Shown here piece after piece: positions 1 to 5,361 of a stretch of 5,362 nt of DNA. A program made the position numbers and the translations under genes. The DNA is from Pirellulales bacterium (GTDB lineage: Bacteria; Planctomycetota; Planctomycetia; Pirellulales; Thermoguttaceae), in the NCBI GenBank assembly GCA_030605745.1, contig JAUWHT010000406.1, positions 1 through 5,362 on the forward strand, given 5' to 3'. Within the stretch, counting starts at the first letter, position 1. Every line of letters starts with the position of its first letter. The notes under the pieces were generated by a model, which was not told the origin of the DNA, did no database searches, and saw only the letters and a program-made list of their open reading frames with translations.

Positions 1-55
1 CCCGACCATCTTTACAGGCTCCGAAACATACTCGAAACGCAAAACTCGGTAAGCA

Positions 56-203
56 GTTGTCTAAGAACAACTTCGCAGTTTTGGCGTGAAGAGAATAGCC
101 CCGCCCGGAAGGGCGGGGTTGAAAGCGTCGATAACTACGGAACCCCGCCCTTCCGGGTGGGGCTATGGGTAAATGCAAGAATGCGAAGTTGTTTTTGGAC
201 AAC
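56..203. repeat. Nested imperfect palindrome downstream of rpoD (MITE/REP-like element)
   Basis: Two pairs of inverted arms are nested. The outer arms are 56-77 and 182-203, with 20 of 22 bases matching in inverted orientation. The inner arms are 95-120 and 141-166, with 25 of 26 matching. Each arm is also self-complementary. The inner arms form 8-bp stems (99-106 with 111-118, and 143-150 with 155-162, the second with one G-T pair) closed by GGAA or TTCC. The outer arms form 5-bp GTTGT/ACAAC stems (56-60 with 67-71, and 188-192 with 199-203). The DNA could fold as one large cruciform or as four small hairpins. No coding capacity or transposase is seen. The structure is read directly from the sequence; calling it a mobile or dispersed element is inference that needs other genomic copies. 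Confidence 0.8.
95..166 (-). terminator. Paired GC-rich hairpins, possible rpoD transcription terminator
   Basis: About 70 bases past the rpoD stop codon, the minus-strand transcript would meet two successive GC-rich hairpins, each with an 8-bp stem and 4-base loop (155-162 with 143-150, then 111-118 with 99-106). No clear U-tract follows either stem, so this is not a classical intrinsic terminator. It could still cause pausing, protect the 3' end from exonucleases, or end transcription in either direction. The function is inferred from position and stem strength only. Confidence 0.35.
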
Positions 204-236
204 TCCTAATCCCCAATCCCTTTTTGGCCACTTGCG

Positions 237-1919
237 TCAGCCCGCCGCTCGTTTGACGAATCCGGCGAGTTGCTGGCTGCGTACGGGATGCTGCAGCTTG
301 CGAACGGCCTTGGCTTCGATTTGCCGCACCCGTTCGCGGGTAACCTTGAATATCCGCCCCACCTCTTCCAGTGTATAGGTGTACCCGTCCCCAAGACCGT
401 AACGGAGCCGGACAATCTCCCGCTCGCGGTAGGTAAGCGTTTTGAGCAGGGCCCCGATTTTTTCGCGAAGCAACACATTTCCGGCCGCCTTCTCAGGACG
501 AGGCAGTCCACTGTCCTCGATGAACTCGCCGAAGCAGCTATCTTCGCTTTCGCCGACCGGCCGGTCAAGACTTACCGGGTGGCGGCCCATGGCAAGCACC
601 CGCTGGGTCTCGTCCATGCTCAGGCCCGCGGCCAGCGCGGTCTCCTCGGTCGTCGGCTCCCGGCCCAGCTCGTGCAACAGCCGCTTCGACGCATTTCGCA
701 ACTTGCTGAGCACGTCGATCATGTGCACGGGGATGCGGATGGTGCGGGCCTGATCGGCGATTGCCCGGGTGATCGCTTGCCGGATCCACCAGGTGGCGTA
801 GGTCGAGAACTTGAATCCACGGCGGTACTCGTACTTATCCACCGCCCGCATCAGCCCCGTGTTTCCCTCCTGGATCAGGTCCAGGAAACTCAGTCCCCGA
901 TTGCGGTATTTCTTGGCGATCGAGACGACCAGCCGCAGGTTACCGCCGGAGAGTTGCCGCTTGACTTGTTCATAGTCCTGGTACTGGCTGCGCATTTTTT
1001 CGCAGCGTCGGCAGAGGCTTTGGGGGGTTTCCTGGGTCAGCACCATCAGGTCGCGGAGTTCTCTGCGAAGGTTGGTGCGAATATCACGGGTGGCCGGATT
1101 GTGGATTAGGTGGCGGAGCCTGGCGCGGATTTGTCCCATCCGTCGCAGGGCGTCCTCCATTTGCTGCATCATCGCCTGCACCCGGCGGGTCCGCAGGCTC
1201 AACTCCTCGATCAGGGTGAGCATCTTCCGGCGACGGCGGATGAAGCGTTTTCGGGCCTCGTGGCGGCGCTGCTTGGGGGTTCGCCGGTTCAGAAGCTGGT
1301 TGAAATCTCGCCGGTTCTCCTCGGCCAGGTGCCGCAAGGTCCGCAGATTGTGCGGCATCCTGGCGGTGATCTGCTCCTTGGTCAACCGCTCGGTCAGCGA
1401 GACCTTGATCGTGCGATCAAACGGCAGGCTGCCGCGATGGACCTTCGTCAGCGTGTCCATCGTCGTCCGCATCGCTAAGTTGCAGCCGATCACCGTGCGG
1501 CGGAATCGCTTTCGGGTGACCTCGATTTTCTTGGACAGTGCGATCTCCTCCTCGCGGGCTAGCAGGGGAATCTCGGCCATCTGGCTCAGATACAGCCGGA
1601 TCGGATCGCTGCTCCACTTGACCACGTCGTCGGGTGGGGGAGGCGGCGCGGCCAAACCGTCGGGTACTTCGCCCTCGGCAAGCTGCTCTTCCGCTTCCGG
1701 TTGCTTGCCGGACTGCTCTGAAACGTCGAAAAACTCCGCTTGCGGAGCGCCGTTGACCAGATCAACGCCCCGCTCCTCCAGGGCAATCAACAGATTGTCA
1801 AGCTTCTCAGCACTGACTTCTTCGTCGGGTAGGTAATCGTTTACTTCGTCGTAGGTTAGGTAGCCTTGCACTCTGCCCCTGGCGACCAATTCCTGCATGT
1901 CCTTATCGAAAAGGTTCAC
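237..1919 (-). CDS. rpoD: RNA polymerase primary sigma factor RpoD (sigma-70, group 1)
   Basis: This encodes the housekeeping sigma subunit, which directs RNA polymerase to -10/-35 promoters. From the GTG start the protein has 560 residues (E. coli RpoD has 613). Region 1.1 spans about 1-60 and is followed by an acidic, proline-rich linker near 62-100. Region 1.2 begins at SSDPIRLYLSQ (about 103). A non-conserved region follows (about 134-315) and is unusually basic. Region 2 runs about 320-390 and includes DLIQEGNTGLM and the -10 reading segment TYATWWIRQAIT, with W377, W378, Q381 and T384. Region 3.0 is RTIRIPVHMID near 392-402. Region 4.2 contains the -35 helix VTRERVRQIE with R528, E529 and R532, and ends HPVRSQQLAGF. 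GTG at 1917-1919 was chosen because AAGGAG (1927-1932) sits 7 bases upstream and region 1.1 starts there. An in-frame TTG at 1973 would add 18 residues but lies inside a repeat and has no good RBS. It follows dnaG on the same strand after 192 bp, as in the macromolecular synthesis operon. Confidence 0.97.
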   Translation of the reverse strand: MNLFDKDMQELVARGRVQGYLTYDEVNDYLPDEEVSAEKLDNLLIALEERGVDLVNGAPQAEFFDVSEQSGKQPEAEEQLAEGEVPDGLAAPPPPPDDVVKWSSDPIRLYLSQMAEIPLLAREEEIALSKKIEVTRKRFRRTVIGCNLAMRTTMDTLTKVHRGSLPFDRTIKVSLTERLTKEQITARMPHNLRTLRHLAEENRRDFNQLLNRRTPKQRRHEARKRFIRRRRKMLTLIEELSLRTRRVQAMMQQMEDALRRMGQIRARLRHLIHNPATRDIRTNLRRELRDLMVLTQETPQSLCRRCEKMRSQYQDYEQVKRQLSGGNLRLVVSIAKKYRNRGLSFLDLIQEGNTGLMRAVDKYEYRRGFKFSTYATWWIRQAITRAIADQARTIRIPVHMIDVLSKLRNASKRLLHELGREPTTEETALAAGLSMDETQRVLAMGRHPVSLDRPVGESEDSCFGEFIEDSGLPRPEKAAGNVLLREKIGALLKTLTYREREIVRLRYGLGDGYTYTLEEVGRIFKVTRERVRQIEAKAVRKLQHPVRSQQLAGFVKRAAG

Positions 1920-1926
1920 CTCGGTA

Positions 1927-1932
1927 CTCCTT
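1927..1932 (-). promoter_or_regulatory. Ribosome binding site of rpoD
   Basis: The minus strand reads AAGGAG, a near-perfect anti-16S match, with a 7-base spacer before the GTG at 1919. It decides the start codon in favour of GTG over the upstream TTG at 1973. Confidence 0.85.
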
Positions 1933-1964
1933 TCGCACCAAAGCGGCGCGTTGGGTGAAATTTC

Positions 1965-2101
1965 CCACCCCAATGCTACAACGCTATGTTCACCACGGAG
2001 GCACGGAGAGCACGGAGATTAAGTCTAGTTGTTGCAACATCTTTCTCGTACTTCTCCGTGTCCTCCGTGACTCCGTGGTGCGTTCGTTGAAGTTGGGGTG
2101 G
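1965..2101. repeat. Palindromic CACGGAG-heptamer element between dnaG and rpoD
   Basis: The main inverted arms are 1991-2018 and 2053-2080, with 25 of 28 bases matching. Each arm holds three copies of one heptamer: CACGGAG at 1994, 2002 and 2011, and its complement CTCCGTG at 2054, 2063 and 2071. Outside these, shorter inverted matches continue: CAACG at 1979-1983 against CGTTG at 2085-2089, and 9-bp ends CCACCCCAA (1965-1973) against TTGGGGTGG (2093-2101). The loop carries the perfect palindrome GTTGCAAC (2031-2038). The element fills most of the dnaG-rpoD gap and would be transcribed as a strong hairpin in a dnaG-rpoD message. Similar CACGGAG-rich palindromes recur between genes in some environmental bacteria, from general memory. 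No target-site duplication is evident. Confidence 0.85.
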
Positions 2102-2111
2102 TAGGGTATCC

Positions 2112-3959
2112 TTACCCGTCCGTGGGCTCGGAAATACCCTGCCGGTTTCGCTCCTGCCGGATGATTTTCTCCAGCAGTTCGGTTTCCTGGCTGTCGTCCA
2201 GCCCTCCTTCGCGCAGGGCCACGATCTGTGCGGGCCGCTGCCTCTCTACCTCCTGTCGTTGAAAGGTTTTGATCAATTCACCTAACAATGCCTCGGGCTG
2301 GGCCTCGCGGTCGTCCTTAGCCCGGCACTGCTCGTCGAGTTCGACCAACAGGCTCTTGATGGCCGGCTCGTCGAACTCCAACATCAGCCGGTCGAACGTC
2401 GGCACAATGCGTGCGTCCGAGAGCCGGCAACATGTTTCGTATATCCGCCGACACGACCCGGATGTGATCCGGTCCGAACTGATCTCTGAACGAACCGCCG
2501 GCAGACACTCCGGATGCCCGATCAACAGCTCCAACAGTTCGCGCTGCGTCGGATCGATCGTTTCGGTCGTGGTCGCGTCGGCTTTGGCGCCCGGAGGTCC
2601 ATCCATCCGCGACGCTGGCGCCCGGCTCCGCGATCGGCGCCGAAGCAACGTCAGACGCCGACGGATTTCCTGCTCGTCAACGCGGAACCAGGCCGCCAAC
2701 CGCTGCAAAACCTTCTCCTCGCGGAACCGGTCCCCGCCGGTGGTGTCCTGTCGCAGCCGCGGTGCCCTGGCCACGATCGAAACCAGACGCTCCAAGGCCT
2801 GGCTGGCGCCATGCACGTCCCGCTCCAGGTCCACCCCCCGGGTGGCCGCCCGGAAGGCGTGGTCCAGCGCGTCGACCGCCTTGTCGGCCAACAACTGGGC
2901 GAACGCCTCGGCCCCGTGCTCGTTGAGGAAGTCGCAGGGGTCGGTTTCCTCGGGCAGGGTAAGGATTTGCAGGTCGACCTGCTGGGCGACGAACAGTTCG
3001 AGAACTTCGTTCGCCCGGCGTTGCCCCGCCTCGTCGCCGTCGAGCACCAGCACAATCCGGTCGGCGAAACGCTTTAGTATCCTGATGTGGCTTTCCCCTA
3101 GTGCAGTACCTAGTGCCGCCACCGCGTTGTCGAACCCGTATTGGTGGGCCACGATGCAGTCGGTGTAGCCCTCCACCACCAACGCCGTATTGCTACGGCG
3201 GATGGCCTCTCGGGCCACGTCGAGGCCGTAGAGCAGGTTGCTCTTGGAGAACAATGGTGTTTCGGGCGAGTTGATATACTTGGCTGGGCTGGTAGCCCCC
3301 GATTCGGGCAGCACGCGGCCACCCATCCCGACGGGTCGGCCCTGGGCGTCGCGAATCGAAAACAACAGCCGACCCCGGAACCGATCGTACAGGCTCCCGC
3401 CCTCGGCCGGCCGGGCCAGCAGGCCGATAGCCTCCAATATCTTCGCCCGCTTCTGCTCGCCCTTGACTTGGCGAAAAATCCAATCCCGCTGGTTGGGCGA
3501 GAAGCCAAGCTGGAATTTCTCGATGCTCTCGGCGGTGATCTGCCGCTGCTGGAGGTACTGCCGGGCGGGCTCGCCCTCCGGCCGGTTCAGCAGACAGTCG
3601 TGATATTGCCCTTCGGCCCAAGCCGCGGCCTGGTAGAGCATTCGTTTATCGCCGGCAGTACCGGCCGGCCCCACGATACCCGCCCGATCTGCCAGCATTT
3701 GCAGGGCCTCGCGGAACTCGACCCCCTCCATCTTCATGATGAAACTGAAGATATCGCCCCCAATGTCGCAGACCCAGCACTTGAACGACTGGCGCTCGGG
3801 ATTGACCTGCAAACTGGGCCGTGTGTCGTCGTGCCACGGGCAGAGGCCCACGTAGTTGCGTCCCTGGCGGCGAAGCTGCACGTAGCCGCCGATCAGATCG
3901 ACGATGTCGATCGCCCCTCGGACTTGCTCCTTGGTATCCAGCGACGAAGAGATCGGCAC
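2112..3959 (-). CDS. dnaG: DNA primase DnaG
   Basis: This primase makes the short RNA primers that start leading-strand synthesis and every Okazaki fragment, acting at the fork with the DnaB helicase. Numbered from the GTG start (615 residues), the N-terminal CHC2 zinc finger has C40, H43, C61 and C64. The RNA polymerase core includes RFRGRLLFSIRD and KYINSPETPLFSKSNLLYGL. The TOPRIM fold follows, with E263 in VVEGYTD and D307/D309 in LVLDGDEAG, which match E. coli E265, D309 and D311 closely. A later acidic motif reads DPCDFL (340-345), where E. coli has DPD. A basic linker near 435-450 leads to a C-terminal helicase-interaction domain (about 469-608). GTG at 3957-3959 is preferred because AGGAG lies 6 bases upstream and it places 17 residues before DIVDLI, as in E. 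coli DnaG. ATG at 3995 (627 residues) and TTG at 4025 (637 residues) are in-frame alternatives without good RBSs. It lies upstream of rpoD on the same strand. Confidence 0.97.
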   Translation of the reverse strand: MPISSSLDTKEQVRGAIDIVDLIGGYVQLRRQGRNYVGLCPWHDDTRPSLQVNPERQSFKCWVCDIGGDIFSFIMKMEGVEFREALQMLADRAGIVGPAGTAGDKRMLYQAAAWAEGQYHDCLLNRPEGEPARQYLQQRQITAESIEKFQLGFSPNQRDWIFRQVKGEQKRAKILEAIGLLARPAEGGSLYDRFRGRLLFSIRDAQGRPVGMGGRVLPESGATSPAKYINSPETPLFSKSNLLYGLDVAREAIRRSNTALVVEGYTDCIVAHQYGFDNAVAALGTALGESHIRILKRFADRIVLVLDGDEAGQRRANEVLELFVAQQVDLQILTLPEETDPCDFLNEHGAEAFAQLLADKAVDALDHAFRAATRGVDLERDVHGASQALERLVSIVARAPRLRQDTTGGDRFREEKVLQRLAAWFRVDEQEIRRRLTLLRRRSRSRAPASRMDGPPGAKADATTTETIDPTQRELLELLIGHPECLPAVRSEISSDRITSGSCRRIYETCCRLSDARIVPTFDRLMLEFDEPAIKSLLVELDEQCRAKDDREAQPEALLGELIKTFQRQEVERQRPAQIVALREGGLDDSQETELLEKIIRQERNRQGISEPTDG

Positions 3960-3965
3960 CGTCAA

Positions 3966-3970
3966 CTCCT
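3966..3970 (-). promoter_or_regulatory. Ribosome binding site of dnaG
   Basis: The minus strand reads AGGAG with a 6-base spacer before the GTG at 3959. The ATG at 3995 has no comparable purine motif at proper spacing. This site and the family N-terminus length together favour the GTG start. Confidence 0.7.
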
Positions 3971-3974
3971 GTGT

Positions 3975-4086
3975 GGCAAGACCAGCGAATTCCATTTCGC
4001 ATCTGCCCTGAAGGGGGGGAAACAAGGGGACACTCGGCGATCATCCCCTGCGATGAGCCAGATTATATCGCGTCCGGCAAGACCAG
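3975..4086 (-). repeat. 11-bp direct repeat at the dnaG promoter and RBS
   Basis: The minus-strand sequence CTGGTCTTGCC occurs twice, at 4076-4086 and at 3975-3985, with starts 101 bp apart. The first copy overlaps the -35 box by two bases and fills most of the spacer toward the -10 box; the second ends 4 bases before the Shine-Dalgarno site of dnaG. Both copies are followed by two unlike bases and then AC. The placement suggests a possible regulatory pair, but nothing identifies a binding protein, and a chance repeat is possible. Confidence 0.4.
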
Positions 4087-4090
4087 TCAA
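4062..4090 (-). promoter_or_regulatory. Sigma-70 promoter of the dnaG-rpoD operon
   Basis: On the minus strand the -35 box TTGACT (4085-4090) is separated by exactly 17 bp from a perfect -10 box TATAAT (4062-4067). Eleven of twelve box positions match consensus. Transcription should start near 4054-4056, giving a leader of about 95 bases to the GTG start of dnaG. If so, the TTG at 4025 would have a leader of only about 30 bases. The boxes are of the kind read by the RpoD encoded downstream. Confidence 0.85.
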
Positions 4091-4141
4091 GCACACGCCG
4101 TGCTGGCAATGCTTGCAGCCTCTTGCAGGGAATGAGGGAAT

Positions 4142-4245
4142 GTGTAATAAGGAAAGATGGAAAAGGGGAAAAAGGGGAAATCGAAATAGTTAGTCCTTGT
4201 TTCCCCTTTTCCCCCTTCCCCCTTCCCCCTTTTTCCTTTTTACAC
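4142..4245. repeat. Purine/pyrimidine imperfect palindrome upstream of the epimerase
   Basis: The left arm (4142-4180) begins GTGTAATAAGGAAA and is almost all purine. The right arm (4200-4245) ends TTTTTACAC, and its complement begins GTGTAAAAAGGAAA. The arms have unequal numbers of GGGGAA-like units, so pairing is imperfect in the middle; the 19-base loop is 4181-4199. The right end lies only 24 bp before the epimerase start codon, so any plus-strand promoter for that gene must lie inside the element or further left. The structure is seen directly; its status as a dispersed element is inference. Confidence 0.75.
4200..4241 (+). repeat. Uninterrupted 42-base polypyrimidine tract with 7-bp tandem repeat
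   Basis: Every base from 4200 to 4241 is C or T. Within it CCCCCTT is repeated three times in tandem (4211-4231). Such tracts can adopt triplex (H-DNA) structure and can change length by slipped-strand replication. Here the tract lies 28 bp before the epimerase start codon. Confidence 0.85.
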
Positions 4246-4274
4246 CTGACGCGAAAAAAAGGACACCTGATGCG
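4242..4274 (+). repeat. 12-bp direct repeat overlapping the epimerase start codon
   Basis: ACACCTGACGCG (4242-4253) and ACACCTGATGCG (4263-4274) differ at one base and start 21 bp apart, about two helical turns. The second copy contains the ATG start codon (4270-4272); the first has ACG at the same place. Between the copies lie seven A residues and GG of the RBS. It may be a small duplication or a binding site; no function can be assigned. Confidence 0.55.
4258..4263 (+). promoter_or_regulatory. Ribosome binding site of the epimerase gene
   Basis: AAAGGA lies 6 bases before the ATG at 4270. It supports that ATG over the upstream in-frame start at 4123, whose translation would read through the pyrimidine-rich repeat. 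Confidence 0.75.
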
Positions 4275-5211
4275 TACTTTCCTGGTTACCGGCGGGGCCG
4301 GTTTCATCGGCTCGCACATCGCCCAAACGCTGGCCGAGCGGGGCGAGCGGGTCCGCGTGCTCGATAACCTGAGCACCGGGCGCCTGTCGAACATGGACGG
4401 CTTCCGCGAAAAGATCGAGTTTGTCCAGGGCGATCTGGTCGACCCGCAGACCGTAGCAGAGGTGGTCGATGGGGTGGATTGTGTCTTCCATCAGGCCGCA
4501 TTGGCCTCGGTGCCGCGGAGCGTCGAGACGCCGCTGGATACCAACGCCGCCTGCGTGACCGGCACACTGGTCCTGCTGGACGCGGCACGCCGGGCCGGGG
4601 TGCAAAGGGTCGTGTATGCAGCCTCCAGCAGCGCCTATGGCGACCAGCCCAACAGCAGCAAGCGCGAAGCCGACCTGCCCGAGCCCATCTCGCCCTACGG
4701 GGCCGCCAAACTGGCCGGCGAATACTACTGCCGGGCGTTTACCGCCACCTACGGCTTCGAGACCGTCTGTCTGCGCTACTTCAACGTCTTCGGACCGCGG
4801 CAGGACCCCGACAGCCCCTACTCGGCCGTGATCCCGTTGTTCATCACGGCCATACTCTCCGGCCGGCAGCCGGTGATCTACGGCGACGGCCTGCAATCGC
4901 GCGACTTCACCTTTGTGGCCAACGTAGTCGATGCCAACCTGCTGGCCGCCGACGCCCAGCACGTAGCCGGCCGGGTGCTAAACGTAGCCAACGGCTGCAG
5001 CACCGACCTGCTCACCTTGATCGACGTACTGAACCGACTACTGGGCACCGACGTCAAACCCCGGCACGCCGCCCCCCGCCCCGGCGACGTCCGCGAAAGC
5101 CTGGCCGACATCACCCTGGCCCGAAAGTACCTCGCCTATGAACCGACAATCGACTTCCAGGAAGGCCTACGGCGGTCAATCGATTACTACCGGCAGCTTG
5201 CCGGGCGATAA
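4270..5211 (+). CDS. NAD-dependent UDP-sugar 4-epimerase (SDR family, WbpP/TviC-like)
   Basis: This is a 313-residue extended short-chain dehydrogenase, likely interconverting UDP-glucose/UDP-galactose or their N-acetyl forms at C4 in the cytoplasm to supply glycan synthesis. The N-terminal Rossmann loop is TGGAGFIGS (G8, G11, G14), with the acidic residue for NAD ribose at the end of strand 2 (VLDNLSTG, D32). VFHQAAL (72-78) follows. The catalytic set is SSS at 119-121 and YxxxK with Y143 and K147. RYFNVFGPRQDP (169-180), SAVIP (185-189) and YGDGLQSRDFTFV (204-216) are characteristic of the WbpP/TviC/Gne branch rather than short GalE proteins. Length is normal and no key residue is missing. 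The ATG is chosen for its RBS and because the Rossmann strand starts at residue 3. It diverges from dnaG and has no partner gene in view. Substrate is uncertain: family is clear, specificity is inferred from remembered motif similarity, and dTDP- or GDP-sugar relatives are not excluded. Confidence 0.92.
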   Translation: MRTFLVTGGAGFIGSHIAQTLAERGERVRVLDNLSTGRLSNMDGFREKIEFVQGDLVDPQTVAEVVDGVDCVFHQAALASVPRSVETPLDTNAACVTGTLVLLDAARRAGVQRVVYAASSSAYGDQPNSSKREADLPEPISPYGAAKLAGEYYCRAFTATYGFETVCLRYFNVFGPRQDPDSPYSAVIPLFITAILSGRQPVIYGDGLQSRDFTFVANVVDANLLAADAQHVAGRVLNVANGCSTDLLTLIDVLNRLLGTDVKPRHAAPRPGDVRESLADITLARKYLAYEPTIDFQEGLRRSIDYYRQLAGR

Positions 5212-5238
5212 CCGCTCGCGGCAATTTTCGGTAGTGCC

Positions 5239-5361
5239 TCACGATGTTGGCAAGGATTTCTTGGGTTTATAGCGGTCTAATACTGATGTTAGAACATTTT
5301 CTCGTTGTTCGGCCCAGTCCTCTCGCTGCAGGTCGCTGACATGAGCCGGATACTGGATGTA
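5239..5361 (-). CDS. Possible 3' end of an unidentified convergent gene
   Basis: From the window edge a minus-strand frame stays open for 40 codons and ends at TGA (5239-5241). The peptide begins YIQYPAHVSDLQREDWAEQR and ends KPKKSLPTS. It has a balanced, helical, charge-rich composition and a basic tail, as expected of a real protein C-terminus. I do not recognise the family. If real, the gene converges on the epimerase with 27 bp between the stop codons. Another minus-strand frame is also open for about 31 codons here, and a 40-codon run is not improbable by chance, so this is tentative. Confidence 0.35.
   Translation of the reverse strand, partial: YIQYPAHVSDLQREDWAEQRENVLTSVLDRYKPKKSLPTS

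Noticed and set aside
1..378. Plus-strand frame open from the left edge through 378
   Set aside because: It reads through both halves of the palindrome and into the 3' end of rpoD in antisense. The peptide has low-quality composition. Short open stretches in other frames at 1-89 are too short to judge.
270..1109. Long plus-strand open frame (279 codons) opposite rpoD
   Set aside because: It is antisense to conserved sigma-70 regions 2-4, which are unmistakable on the minus strand. The frame is open because of GC-rich codon bias.
2012..2036. Possible rpoD promoter (TTGCAA with a nearby TAGACT or TTAATC) in the dnaG-rpoD gap
   Set aside because: Spacing and hexamers do not fit a sigma-70 promoter, and the bases lie in the loop of the palindromic element.
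1991..2080. CRISPR-like array from regularly spaced CACGGAG units
   Set aside because: The units are 7 bp with 1-2 bp spacing and occur in inverted halves. There are no spacers of CRISPR size and no cas genes.
4123..4150. Plus-strand promoter for the epimerase (TTGCAG with TGTAAT or TAATAA)
   Set aside because: TGTAAT is only 14 bp from TTGCAG, and TAATAA at 16 bp matches consensus at only three of six bases. The evidence is too weak to annotate.
3141..4193. Plus-strand open frame of 350 codons opposite dnaG
   Set aside because: It is antisense to the zinc finger and core of primase, and it continues through the promoter and into a repeat. No family resemblance is seen.
4123..4269. N-terminal extension of the epimerase frame to an ATG at 4123
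   Set aside because: The 49 added residues translate the purine/pyrimidine repeat. The Rossmann fold starts right after the ATG at 4270, which has its own RBS.
4041..4394. Minus-strand open frame of 117 codons across the divergent region
   Set aside because: It overlaps the dnaG promoter, the repeat and the 5' end of the epimerase. Its composition follows the purine tract.
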